The notes beneath the pieces are model-generated. The model saw only the letters and a list, made by a program, of their open reading frames with translations. It did not search any database and was not told where the DNA came from. 64,000 nucleotides of DNA from Hyphomicrobium sp. (lineage in GTDB: Bacteria; Pseudomonadota; Alphaproteobacteria; Rhizobiales; Hyphomicrobiaceae): assembly GCA_016793445.1 (NCBI GenBank), contig JAEUME010000019.1:1-64000 (forward strand). Direction: 5' to 3'. Positions 42,886 through 50,710 of this stretch are shown piece after piece. Position numbers and translations under genes: made by a program. Each line of letters starts with the position of its first letter. Position 1 is the first letter of the stretch.

Positions 42886-42915
42886 GATCAGCTTCGTGCT
42901 TCGTGCCCGCACGGT

Positions 42916-43185
42916 TCATCGCGAAAGGCCTTCTATCTTGCTGTAAACTGTGTCGGCGAACATGCCGACCTGCGTCCCCATGTAGGGGGCGCCCACGATC
43001 AACACCGCAAGCGCGACGAGGATCTTTGGGACAAATGTCAACGTCACCTCCTGGACCTGCGTAAGGGCCTGCAGAAGCGATATCGCGACGCCCACCACCA
43101 TGACCGCGATCACCACCGGCGCGCACACCACGAGCGAGGTCCAGATCGCCAATTGCAGCAATTCCACTGCATCCGCCTGGTTCAT
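42916..43185 (-). CDS. fliQ: Flagellar export gate protein FliQ
   Basis: An 89-residue protein with two transmembrane hairpin helices, VELLQLAIWTSLVVCAPVVIAVMVVGVAISLLQALTQVQEVTLTFVPKILVALAVLIVGAPYMG, the full FliQ signature. The start ATG at 43185 overlaps the flgD stop (ATGA). It forms the FliPQR export channel with FliR encoded two genes downstream and FliP encoded at 59101, outside this sub-operon. Confidence 0.96.
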   Translation of the reverse strand: MNQADAVELLQLAIWTSLVVCAPVVIAVMVVGVAISLLQALTQVQEVTLTFVPKILVALAVLIVGAPYMGTQVGMFADTVYSKIEGLSR

Positions 43186-43592
43186 GCCGCGCTCAGGCTG
43201 ACGCCCTCTCCCAGCAAGACCTTCTGGCCATCCTGCAATGTCGCCCAAGCGCCGTCCGCCAGAATTTCCACCGTCGCGACGATTCCGGAAATATTGCCCT
43301 CCTTGACGCTCAAGGTCTTGCCGAGAAGAGAAATGCCTTGTTCATAGGCCGCCCGATCCAATAGCTGATCCAGCTTGTCGCTTTGCTTGATGGTTTGTTC
43401 CAGCTGCGACAAGGTCGCCAGTTGCGACACGTATTGCGTCGCATCCATTGGTTTGGTGGGATCCTGGTTCTTCATCTGCGCCAGAAGCAGCTTCAGGAAC
43501 GCATCATAGCCGAGCTCCAAGCCACTCTTTGCGATGCTCGTTCCGTCGGCGGCGTTCGCATTCGCTGTTGTCGATGTTGCTCCTACCTGCAT
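43182..43592 (-). CDS. flgD: Flagellar hook capping protein FlgD
   Basis: A 136-residue short FlgD. The N-terminal capping region has ELGYDAFLKLLLAQMKNQDPTKPMDATQYVSQLATLSQLEQTIKQSDKLDQLL, the most conserved part of the family, and the C-terminal segment SLLGKTLSVKEGNISGIVATVEILADGAWATLQDGQKVLLGEGVSLSAA folds as a reduced Tudor-like domain. The large insertion found in E. coli FlgD (about 230 residues) is absent, as in other rhizobial FlgD. It overlaps flbT by 10 bp and fliQ by 4 bp. Confidence 0.93.
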   Translation of the reverse strand: MQVGATSTTANANAADGTSIAKSGLELGYDAFLKLLLAQMKNQDPTKPMDATQYVSQLATLSQLEQTIKQSDKLDQLLDRAAYEQGISLLGKTLSVKEGNISGIVATVEILADGAWATLQDGQKVLLGEGVSLSAA

Positions 43593-44053
43593 GACGCGGC
43601 CTCCTGCTCCCGTCTTGGGTCAAATTTGCTGTCATCGCGCCCTGAGGGTGCGTCGCAATCCGGCTGCCGGCCCATCAGGCGGTCCTCGATGGCAAACAGC
43701 TTTCGCAGGATGCGCAAACATTCGTAATAGCGATCGCGCTCTAACAACTCTTCGACGCCCGACAGATCGGCCAGCACGGCTGGATTGACAAAGACCGCCT
43801 TCAAGGCGCGAAGAGAGCAATTCGCAATAGCGATCGCGTCTTCGGCCGACTTTGGCTCCATGATCGCCGACTGAATCATGAAGTAGAGCTGGCGCAGCGG
43901 CGTCACAGTATCTTCGGGCTTCATCACATGCTGCTCGAGAAGGAACGTGACGCTGTTCAACACGTCCAGCGTCACCTTGCGATCCACCCGCAGCACCGCG
44001 CCGTTGATGAAAATCCGTTCCCCGGCCCGCAGGGAAATCTTGAGCGTGCTCAC
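43583..44053 (-). CDS. flbT: Flagellin mRNA regulator FlbT
   Basis: A 156-residue regulator that in Caulobacter binds the 5' leader of flagellin mRNA and controls its stability and translation. Family motifs: LKISLRAGERIFINGAVLRVDRKVTLDVLNSVTFLLEQHVMKPEDTVTPLRQLYFMIQSAIMEP. The GTG start overlaps the flaF stop as GTGA. The extended C-terminal tail after RLMGRQPDCDAPS is not conserved. The flagellin leaders at 57641 and 58897 are the natural targets to test. Partner of FlaF. Confidence 0.94.
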   Translation of the reverse strand: MSTLKISLRAGERIFINGAVLRVDRKVTLDVLNSVTFLLEQHVMKPEDTVTPLRQLYFMIQSAIMEPKSAEDAIAIANCSLRALKAVFVNPAVLADLSGVEELLERDRYYECLRILRKLFAIEDRLMGRQPDCDAPSGRDDSKFDPRREQEAASCR

Positions 44054-44400
44054 CCCTTCAAGCCCTCTGCGATACTGGTGGTGATATCGATCATCGGTCG
44101 AAAGCTGTCCTTTTTGCCGCTTCTGATCTCATCTGCCGCCTTGACGAGGAACAGGCCGATCGAAATCAGCTGGGCGCGCAACTCAGGTGCAAGGATATTG
44201 TCCGTTCGGCCCAAATCCTCGATCAAGTGACACCACAGGCGCGTCACGAAGACCGTCGCCTCAACGGTTTCCGGAGACTTCATTCCAGCACGTTCCGCCC
44301 GAACCATCAGTGCGATGGACTTCAAAAGAACTTCACGCTCCGAATGACGGTGCTCCTGCCATCCCTCCGACGCCATCTCCAAGTAGTCCGACCGGTACAT
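44050..44400 (-). CDS. flaF: Flagellin regulator FlaF
   Basis: A 116-residue protein matching the FlaF family: SEREVLLKSIALMVRAERAGMKSPETVEATVFVTRLWCHLIEDLGRTDNILAPELRAQLISIGLFLVKAADEIRSGKKDSF. In Caulobacter and Brucella FlaF helps flagellin synthesis or secretion and works opposite FlbT. The ATG at 44400 begins MYRSDYLEM; an in-frame GTG-type start at 44418 is not supported. It lies 44 bp after flgL and overlaps flbT. Confidence 0.93.
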   Translation of the reverse strand: MYRSDYLEMASEGWQEHRHSEREVLLKSIALMVRAERAGMKSPETVEATVFVTRLWCHLIEDLGRTDNILAPELRAQLISIGLFLVKAADEIRSGKKDSFRPMIDITTSIAEGLKG

Positions 44401-44444
44401 GCGCGTTCCTCCGCACAACAGCTCTTCTCGTGCACGTCACTGCA

Positions 44445-45497
44445 TTAGATCGTATTGAGCAGGCTGAGTTGCTGCAGGCGTCCCGTCACCGCATACGTCG
44501 CCTCCAATTGATTCATGAGCGTATTGAGCCGCACCGAGAGTTCGGCAAGATCGACCTGCTCTGTGCGGCTCACCTCCTCGTTGGCGAGATCGAGCCGGCG
44601 CGACATGACGCTTGTTGCGTCCGTGGTCTGCTCCTGCATGACGCCCAACCCCGACTGCAACCCGCCCATCAAGGCGATGCCCTCGCTCAGGCCTGTCGCG
44701 GCCAGATCGGCGACGGCATCAAATGCCGCGTCGTTCACGGATGCGGACCCCAATTCTGCGACCATGACCAACGATGAGGCGATCTTGCGGAATGCCTCGG
44801 CGTGGGCGGAGACGCTTGCAGTAGCAGTCTGGCGCATCGAGATTCGGCTGGTCGTTCCTTGTGGCGTGGCCGATGTCCAATTCGATTCCCAGCCCGCATC
44901 GCCAAACAGGCTCGCAAAATCGCTATCGAGAAACGCCTGCATGGAACTTACGGAAACAGTCTGCGCAGCAGGATCGTCGATCTCGAACCCGAACGCGCCT
45001 GAAAAAGCGGCTTCAAAAGACACTCTTGAAGCCGGCTCGGGCGTTGCAAAGTAGTCCTCGAACGGCGCCGTCTGCGTGTTGAGACCGCCGAAAATATAGA
45101 CCCCGCCGTAACTCGTGTTCGCGGCTTCGATGAAGGATTGAAGCGCTCCCCTCGCCTCCTTTGCCGCCACCTCCCGCGCTTGCGGATTGCCCCGCGCCGA
45201 AACGGCAGATTTCAGAGCCGCCTGTGCATTCGACACGATGCTCGAAAGCGCGTCTTGAGACGCGGCAAGCCGGCCGGCGATCTGGTTGTTTGCATCAATC
45301 GCCGTCTTGAGAACCGAGACTTCCTGGTGGAAGGACACCAGTGTTGCGCTCGCCGAGCCGATCTGCAGGCCGACGTCGGTACGGCGTCCGCTTGCAACCT
45401 CACCTTGGAGTCTCGCCATCTCGCCTTGCGAGCGCCGGATGGTAGAGGAAAGCAATGCGCTCGTCGCCGAGAGCGTGGACAGCGACTTGGCCATCAT
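44445..45497 (-). CDS. flgL: Flagellar hook-associated protein FlgL
   Basis: A 350-residue junction protein between hook and filament. The flagellin-like N-terminal helix bundle (SALLSSTIRRSQGEMARLQGEVASGRRTDVGLQIGSASATLVSFHQEVSVLKTAIDANNQI) and C-terminal helices (RRLDLANEEVSRTEQVDLAELSVRLNTLMNQLEATYAVTGRLQQLSLLNTI) frame a variable middle. The final helix resembles flagellin, as is typical. Translation overlaps flgK by 4 bp (ATGA). Confidence 0.92.
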   Translation of the reverse strand: MMAKSLSTLSATSALLSSTIRRSQGEMARLQGEVASGRRTDVGLQIGSASATLVSFHQEVSVLKTAIDANNQIAGRLAASQDALSSIVSNAQAALKSAVSARGNPQAREVAAKEARGALQSFIEAANTSYGGVYIFGGLNTQTAPFEDYFATPEPASRVSFEAAFSGAFGFEIDDPAAQTVSVSSMQAFLDSDFASLFGDAGWESNWTSATPQGTTSRISMRQTATASVSAHAEAFRKIASSLVMVAELGSASVNDAAFDAVADLAATGLSEGIALMGGLQSGLGVMQEQTTDATSVMSRRLDLANEEVSRTEQVDLAELSVRLNTLMNQLEATYAVTGRLQQLSLLNTI

Positions 45498-46969
45498 GCG
45501 GCACCTGCCGTTTCCAGTATGGTCCTGATCATCTGATCGACCGTGGCGATGAGCCGGCTCGCCGCCTGATAGGACCGCTCGAACCGCAGCAGATCGGACA
45601 TTTCCTGATCGAGATTTATGCCGGTGGCGCTTAGAAGACTCTCGTTGGCGCGATCGCGCACCGTTGCATTGACCTCAAAACGCTGATCCGTCGATTGGCG
45701 CAGCTCCTCGAGCCAACCGGCACTTTGCGAGGCAAACTCCTTGAGGCTCGCGCTCTGATCGAGTTGCGCGCGCCCATCGAATGGACGCGCGGCCGCCAGC
45801 CCATCGATCAGTTCGAGAATCCTTGCCGAAAAGCCGGACAACTGGCTCGGGTTGGCACTGTAATCCGGATCGGCCGGCGCTGAGGCGCCACCATCACGCA
45901 GATACCGAAGATCTCCACCCTGCGCGGGATCTATTCCGGCGTTCACCGTAATGCGCGCCGCCAATCCGGCAACTTGAACCCCAGCCGGCAACACCGTGTT
46001 ACCAGACCAGGTGAACAGTCCCGGAATGTCCGGCTTACCGCTTGCGCTACGATCGATGTCGGCGAACGCCTCGATCAGGCCGCGGGCAATCTCGTCTGCT
46101 TGCATCTGAAAAGCCGGCGCGATGGCATCTCGAACTTGCAGCAGGCCTGCAATCCGCCCCGATCTCAACGGCATCACCGCGTTGTCTCCGGTAACCTCGA
46201 CGCCGTCGATCATGACGCTTGCCCCTTGGCTGCCCGGCCAGAGGGTCGTGCTGCGCGAGAAGGTCACATCGCGCGCCACCGTTTCGAAAAGAACAACGCC
46301 CCCGTCGGTATAGACCGAGATATCGTTGCCACCGCGCGCCACGATGCGAATTCCGATCTGCGATGACAGATCCTTCAGGATTGCATCGCGGCGATCCAGT
46401 TGATCGGTGACATCCGCCGATGGCAACGCGCTCAGGATCTCCTGATTGACTGTCTCCAAGCTGGCCAACGAGGTGTTTATACTGTCGACCGTTTCCGCAA
46501 TCGCCTGATCCGCGCCGGAGCGCACTTTAAGGATGGTGTCCGACGTCGCGTTCAAGGCGGTTGTCAGATCCTTTGCTGCCAAGACGGTCTGTGCGGCGGC
46601 GGCGCGATCCGACGGGCTGTTCGCCAGGAGCCTCAACTTCGCCTCCAGATCTGCAATATGTGCAGCCGGAGACGCATCGAGCGTCGGATCGAGCACGGTG
46701 GATTGAAGCTGGTCGAGCGATTGCGCCACAGCGTTCTCCTGGCTCGCTCGTGCATTCGCGATCAAGCTCCCTTCGAGGAGTGCCGGATCGCCGGCACGTG
46801 AAACGCGCGCCAGCCGAACCAGCCCGTCCGTGGTAGTGACCTGCTCGCCCATCTTGCGAACGGAATTGGCATCCCCGGCCCGAGATACGTTTCTTGAAAC
46901 AAGCGCCAACTGGTCCGCTGCGGCGGAAAGACCCGAAAGAGACACCGACCATGCCGACCCAAGCGACAT
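45494..46969 (-). CDS. flgK: Flagellar hook-associated protein FlgK
   Basis: A 491-residue protein forming the first hook-filament junction zone. N-terminal motif: SLSGLSAAADQLALVSRNVSRAGDANSVRKMGEQVTT, with the conserved x-x-x-SR-N heptads. The central domain has EVTGDNAVMPLRSGRIAGLLQVRDAIAPAFQMQADEIARGLIEAF, a conserved HAP1 segment. The C-terminal helix is INLDQEMSDLLRFERSYQAASRLIATVDQMIRTILETAG. It is 24 bp downstream of flgE and overlaps flgL. Confidence 0.95.
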   Translation of the reverse strand: MSLGSAWSVSLSGLSAAADQLALVSRNVSRAGDANSVRKMGEQVTTTDGLVRLARVSRAGDPALLEGSLIANARASQENAVAQSLDQLQSTVLDPTLDASPAAHIADLEAKLRLLANSPSDRAAAAQTVLAAKDLTTALNATSDTILKVRSGADQAIAETVDSINTSLASLETVNQEILSALPSADVTDQLDRRDAILKDLSSQIGIRIVARGGNDISVYTDGGVVLFETVARDVTFSRSTTLWPGSQGASVMIDGVEVTGDNAVMPLRSGRIAGLLQVRDAIAPAFQMQADEIARGLIEAFADIDRSASGKPDIPGLFTWSGNTVLPAGVQVAGLAARITVNAGIDPAQGGDLRYLRDGGASAPADPDYSANPSQLSGFSARILELIDGLAAARPFDGRAQLDQSASLKEFASQSAGWLEELRQSTDQRFEVNATVRDRANESLLSATGINLDQEMSDLLRFERSYQAASRLIATVDQMIRTILETAGAA

Positions 46970-46993
46970 CTACCGCTCCGCTTCGCGCAACCC

Positions 46994-48250
46994 CTAGCTT
47001 CTGAGGTTGACAGCCACTTCCGCCAGGTCGGCTCCAGTCTGGAACACGCGCGAATTCGCCGTGTAGTTTCTCTGCGCTTCGATCATCGCCGTCATCTCGC
47101 TTGCGATATCGACCTTGGACTGCTCGAGCGCACCCGAAATAACGCCGCCCAATCCGCCCTGGTTGGCGAAGCCGAGCTGGAGGTCGCCCGATCGCGCGCT
47201 CGTCAGAAACATGTTGCTCGAGACCGTGGTGAGATTGTCCGGACTGTTCACATAACCCAGAGGCACTTGATAGAGAGCCGCACGCGAACCATTGGCGTAA
47301 ACCGCCGAAAGGATGCCGTCCTCGGACATCTCGAACGTCTTGACCGGCACCGCGGGTGTTCCGTTGATCTTGGCGTCTGCAATTGAAAAATCCCCGGCGA
47401 ACTGCGACAGCTCGCCAAGATCGATTGCAGCCGTCATGCCGCCGGGTATTGGAACCGAAAGCACGGCAGGCGAACCCGCAAGCCGGCCGGTCGTTGGATT
47501 GAAATTCAGCGCCGTTGTGACAAGCGGCCCTGACGCATATGGAAACGACGCCGTGCCCACGGCCGCCGATCGGTCGAATACAGAGACTTCCCACGCATCC
47601 GGCGCGGTCTTGGCGAAATACAGATCGAGCGTGACCTCCTTGCCGAGGGAATCGAAAGACACCAGAGACGTTCGCGCCGAATAGGTGGCGGCCGCGCCGT
47701 TGGCCGACGGCAGATTGCCCGGCGCGACGATGCTTGCGTCAGCCGGTAGGTTTGCAGCCAGTGATCCTGCGTCCGAAGGCACCGCGCGAATGGCAAACGA
47801 GGACATCTTCACCGGCTCCAGGCCTGCCGTCCCGTTGACGACGACCGAGCCGCCACCCGCTTCGATATTGTACCCCAGGAGCTTACCGCCCGCCGCGTTG
47901 ACCAGCTCACCTGCCGCGTTGGGCGTGAAGGCCCCTGCTCGCGTCATCGCGATACCGGACCCTGGGGATTCGACAAGAAAGAAACCACGACCGTTGACCG
48001 CAAGATCGCTGGCCGAGCTCGTGTAATTGAACGTGCCCTGCTCTTCGTTGAGATGACGGACAGTCGTCTCGACAGCGCCTGACTCGTAGATCGTGCCCAC
48101 CGCCTGATGCAGCAACGTAGAGAACTCGGTCGAGACCCTTTTGTATCCCGTGGTGCCGACGTTGGCCACATTATCGCCGATGGTACTCAGCCTGTCCGAC
48201 TGCGCCGCCATGCCGGAAACACTCGTGCGCATTGTCCCGTAGATGCTCAT
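46994..48250 (-). CDS. flgE: Flagellar hook protein FlgE
   Basis: A 418-residue hook subunit. The N terminus MSIYGTMRTSVSGMAAQSDRLSTIGDNVANVGTTGYKRVSTEFSTLL is the axial-protein signature. The D1 segments (NGRGFFLVESPGSGIAMTRAGAFTPNAAGELVNAAGGKLLGY) and C-terminal helix (SEMTAMIEAQRNYTANSRVFQTGADLAEVAVNLRS) are conserved. A variable insertion (about 170-300) contributes the surface. It lies 15 bp after the ftcR gene and heads the flgK-flgL-flaF-flbT-flgD-fliQ run. Confidence 0.95.
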   Translation of the reverse strand: MSIYGTMRTSVSGMAAQSDRLSTIGDNVANVGTTGYKRVSTEFSTLLHQAVGTIYESGAVETTVRHLNEEQGTFNYTSSASDLAVNGRGFFLVESPGSGIAMTRAGAFTPNAAGELVNAAGGKLLGYNIEAGGGSVVVNGTAGLEPVKMSSFAIRAVPSDAGSLAANLPADASIVAPGNLPSANGAAATYSARTSLVSFDSLGKEVTLDLYFAKTAPDAWEVSVFDRSAAVGTASFPYASGPLVTTALNFNPTTGRLAGSPAVLSVPIPGGMTAAIDLGELSQFAGDFSIADAKINGTPAVPVKTFEMSEDGILSAVYANGSRAALYQVPLGYVNSPDNLTTVSSNMFLTSARSGDLQLGFANQGGLGGVISGALEQSKVDIASEMTAMIEAQRNYTANSRVFQTGADLAEVAVNLRS

Positions 48251-48265
48251 CGCCGCCTCGACATC

Positions 48266-49012
48266 TCAATTCATCGCTTGCGCGACGATACCGTGTTGCG
48301 ATTGCCTCGGGCTTGCGGCCACGTGCGTCTTGCAGGTCTGCTGAGATAGTTTCAGGCGGTAACCAAGATAGCGCTGCGACTCCACCGGATCGTATCCAAG
48401 CTCGGCCTTCAGACGCCTCCGGAGGCGGCAGATGTGGCTTTCGATGACACTTTCGTCGAATTGATCGTTGAACACGCCATAGACCCGGTTGAAGATCTGC
48501 GCCTTGGTGACCCAGGCACCGGTGGATTGAAACAGGCACTCCAGGATGCGCCGCTCTCTGCGCGGCAAGCACAAGACGGCTCCATTCACGATTGGATCGC
48601 GGCCGTCGGCGAAAACTGAAAGCTGACCCGTTGCCTGCAGAGCAGAAGCTTCCTTGTTTCGCATCCCGATACGGCCGGCGCGGGCCAGGATCTCCTGGAC
48701 ATGAACCGGCTTGGCAATGACATCGTCAAAGCCAGCAGCGAACAGCGTCAGGGTGCTTTCCAATGCGCGCCGGTCTACTAGCGCAATTGCTGCGGCAGGC
48801 ACTAGACCTTGCAACAGCCGGGGAATGGCCTCACGGCCTTCGAAGTCACCCGCGATAACGGCTTCGAGTGCCGATGTCTCTCCGGCGCCGCAGGAACCAA
48901 TCCACTCCGCGAACTCCGCTGGCTCCAGATGCAGTCCAATAACCCCCAGGCGTTCGAATCCATCGAGGTAGGCTTGAGCTACCGACGCTCTCGTTTCGAT
49001 CAGCACGATCAT
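48266..49012 (-). CDS. ftcR: FtcR/Rem-type flagellar response-regulator
   Basis: A 248-residue OmpR-like activator. The receiver-like N-terminal domain (IVLIETRASVAQAYLDGFERLGVIGLHLEPAEFAEWI) is degenerate and the usual phospho-Asp motif is not seen clearly. The winged helix contains PRRERRILECLFQSTGAWVTKAQIFNRVYGVFNDQFDESVIESHICRLRRRLKAELGYDPVESQRYLGYRL. Members FtcR of Brucella and Rem of Sinorhizobium drive late flagellar genes. The ATG at 49012 has GGAGG a few nt upstream. It stands immediately upstream of flgE and divergent from the PilZ-like gene. Confidence 0.9.
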   Translation of the reverse strand: MIVLIETRASVAQAYLDGFERLGVIGLHLEPAEFAEWIGSCGAGETSALEAVIAGDFEGREAIPRLLQGLVPAAAIALVDRRALESTLTLFAAGFDDVIAKPVHVQEILARAGRIGMRNKEASALQATGQLSVFADGRDPIVNGAVLCLPRRERRILECLFQSTGAWVTKAQIFNRVYGVFNDQFDESVIESHICRLRRRLKAELGYDPVESQRYLGYRLKLSQQTCKTHVAASPRQSQHGIVAQAMN

Positions 49013-49204
49013 CATGCCCTCCAAGCGAATCATTTGCTTCTGCCTGAAGGTTAAATCGCCACGGCAATTCGGCCGGTCACCATGAGAGCACAAATGCGTT
49101 TTATTCCGTGTGCTTATGTTCGTGCGACTTTTATTTGTCGTCTTTCGTCATTTGTCATTTGGATGACCGGTCCGGATGGGGAACCGGCGCCCCTGCTTAA
49201 CGCC

Positions 49205-49648
49205 ATGTTCAGGACGTGCGTCGCAGCATCGGCGCATGTAATTCAGGTCGCTTCTTCCGTGAGCAAGAAAAACACCACTCATATTCTCGAACCCACAGAT
49301 GGCCGCTCGCATGTTCGCCGGAGCTATCATGCGATGTGCCGCCTGGGCACGCGCCATGCCAACACCTTGGGGGTTCTCATCGATGCGTCGGTGGCGGGCG
49401 TACAATGCGAAATTTCCTGCGGGCCTCTGCCGTGCGTTGGCGAGTGCGTGGTTCTGGAGTGGCCAGACGCGACAGTCTCCTTTGCCGATGTTGTCTGGAC
49501 GAAAGACCGCAGGATCGGCCTTCGCCTTTGCTACATGGCTGTCGACTTTCAGGACCGGATCGACACTGCAAGCCTCGGGTCAGAGTCCTACAGCAGGATA
49601 CGATTATTGCAGGCGGAGCACGCCTCCGAGCCGTTGATTGAGGTATGA
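49205..49648 (+). CDS. PilZ-like domain protein (start uncertain)
   Basis: About 147 residues from this ATG; a downstream GTG at 49259 or an upstream ATG at 49082 are also possible and none has a good ribosome-binding site. The core LGTRHANTLGVLIDASVAGVQCEISCGPLPCVGECVVLEWPDATVSFADVVWTKDRRIGLRLCY follows the PilZ barrel. The D-x-S-x-x-G half of the c-di-GMP motif is intact (DASVAG), but the R-x-x-x-R half is not clean (VRRSYHAMCRL). It may bind c-di-GMP weakly or not at all. The gene interrupts the minus-strand flagellar run, divergent from ftcR, hinting at a role in motility control. Confidence 0.55.
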   Translation: MFRTCVAASAHVIQVASSVSKKNTTHILEPTDGRSHVRRSYHAMCRLGTRHANTLGVLIDASVAGVQCEISCGPLPCVGECVVLEWPDATVSFADVVWTKDRRIGLRLCYMAVDFQDRIDTASLGSESYSRIRLLQAEHASEPLIEV

Positions 49649-50075
49649 TGATAAACAGTGTGCGGCACCGGCCTTGACCGGAAGCTTCGCATCAACGCTC
49701 GCCGAACTTGAGCGCGGGACAGCGCGGCGCGGCCGATCCGTTGTCCAATGCCATCTAGCGCTCGGACAGCTCAATGAACGTCCTCATTCCCGCTCAGATA
49801 CTGGTTCGCTTTACTCCAGCACCGCCCCCCCGGCGTGCTCCGTGATAGGGGGCGGCGGCTTCCCGTTCGGGTCCGAGCTATTGCATATCGAAGAGCTGAT
49901 TTCGCGTCACCGCGGAAATTCTGCAGCCTTGCGGGATCTGCGCCGCCGGCTTGCCCCACGCATTCATCCCCACGCCGTGGCTTGCGCATTCGTCGATGAA
50001 GCGGAAACACTGATGAAGAAGCTCAATGTTGCGATAGACGACTCCCGCCGCACGCAAGTTCTTAAGCGGCGCTGA
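49638..50075 (+). CDS. Possible small protein of unknown function
   Basis: The open frame spans 145 codons beginning at a TTG with no convincing ribosome-binding site, and an internal start is just as likely. The C-terminal part is the more protein-like: LLHIEELISRHRGNSAALRDLRRRLAPRIHPHAVACAFVDEAETLMKKLNVAIDDSRR, charged and helical. It overlaps the end of the PilZ-like gene by 11 bp. Nothing was recognised. If it is not a gene, the stretch 49649-50167 is a 519-bp non-coding gap. Confidence 0.3.
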   Translation: MRYDDKQCAAPALTGSFASTLAELERGTARRGRSVVQCHLALGQLNERPHSRSDTGSLYSSTAPPACSVIGGGGFPFGSELLHIEELISRHRGNSAALRDLRRRLAPRIHPHAVACAFVDEAETLMKKLNVAIDDSRRTQVLKRR

Positions 50076-50167
50076 AAATACCGCGCGGAATTTTCCCAAA
50101 GCACTTGGCGGTATTGCAAGGTCGCTGTGTCATGGTGGTAGGCAAGCCAGGACAAGCGGGTTGAGCC

Positions 50168-50431
50168 ATGCCGAAGAAGCGCGCGTTACAGAGCATCGCC
50201 GATAGGATCGAACACCTTTCGAGGCAGTTGGACGGACCTCGTGTCCGCGCGCTTGACGAGCAACGCCACCTCGACCGCGAAAGCAACGAGAGCGCCTACT
50301 GGCATGCCGGCTACCGTTCTGCTCTCATCGATGCCTTGCAGTTGCTTCAGGCCGCCGAACGGATGGATCACAGATCGGACAGCGAAGCCGGCTCCCCTTT
50401 GGCCTTTCCGGGTGGAAAGGGTTTCCACTAG
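50168..50431 (+). CDS. Small charged protein of unknown function
   Basis: An 87-residue plus-strand gene. The sequence (MPKKRALQSIADRIEHLSRQLD and RESNESAYWHAGYRSALIDALQLLQAAERMD) is helical and charged with a conserved-looking aromatic centre (AYWHAGY). The start ATG is at 50168 with a weak GAGC upstream. No known family was recognised. Its 3' end overlaps the 3' end of the convergent minus-strand gene at 50325 by 107 bp, so one of the two tails may be shorter in reality. Confidence 0.55.
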   Translation: MPKKRALQSIADRIEHLSRQLDGPRVRALDEQRHLDRESNESAYWHAGYRSALIDALQLLQAAERMDHRSDSEAGSPLAFPGGKGFH

Positions 50432-50699
50432 GGTGAAAGGCGTGAAAGAGCTTGCACAGTTCCAGGAAGGCCACCTCTGGATCGGCGAATGCCTTGTACT
50501 TGAAGTAGGGCGCCGTCCCGATCTTTTCGCAAAGATCCTGGTTTAATTCGTCATAGCTTGCGCCAATGAACGACACGGCGAACACACCATCGACGCGAAC
50601 ACCCCCCAGGGCGTACACGCCGCATGTCCGTCCGCGCGTCGCCGAGCGCACGTCGTCGACCATCAGCCGGAACGGCCCATCGAGCCTTGCTTCCTGCAT
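50325..50699 (-). CDS. Unknown protein following fliK
   Basis: A 124-residue product starting at an ATG with a strong AAGGAG site 7 nt upstream, 11 bp after the fliK stop, so it belongs to the motB-motC-fliK operon. The body MQEARLDGPFRLMVDDVRSATRGRTCGVYALGGVRVDGVFAVSFIGASYDELNQDLCEKIGTAPYFKYKAFADPEVAFLELCKLFHAF is compact and mixed alpha/beta, with cysteines at 26, 57, 82, 106 and 109. The last part is Arg/Pro-rich and overlaps the plus-strand gene. No family was recognised; linkage suggests a flagellar role. Confidence 0.65.
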   Translation of the reverse strand: MQEARLDGPFRLMVDDVRSATRGRTCGVYALGGVRVDGVFAVSFIGASYDELNQDLCEKIGTAPYFKYKAFADPEVAFLELCKLFHAFHPSGNPFHPERPKGSRLRCPICDPSVRRPEATARHR

Positions 50700-50710
50700 C
50701 TGCTTTCTCC

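Noticed and set aside
41392..43347. 651-codon plus-strand open frame over flhA, fliQ and part of flgD
   Set aside because: Very Asp/Arg/His-rich shadow sequence antisense to three well-conserved flagellar genes; no ribosome-binding site or domain.
48266..50699. The plus-strand interruption of the flagellar cluster as a mobile island
   Set aside because: No integrase, transposase, direct repeats or clear base-composition shift; better explained as a few resident genes.
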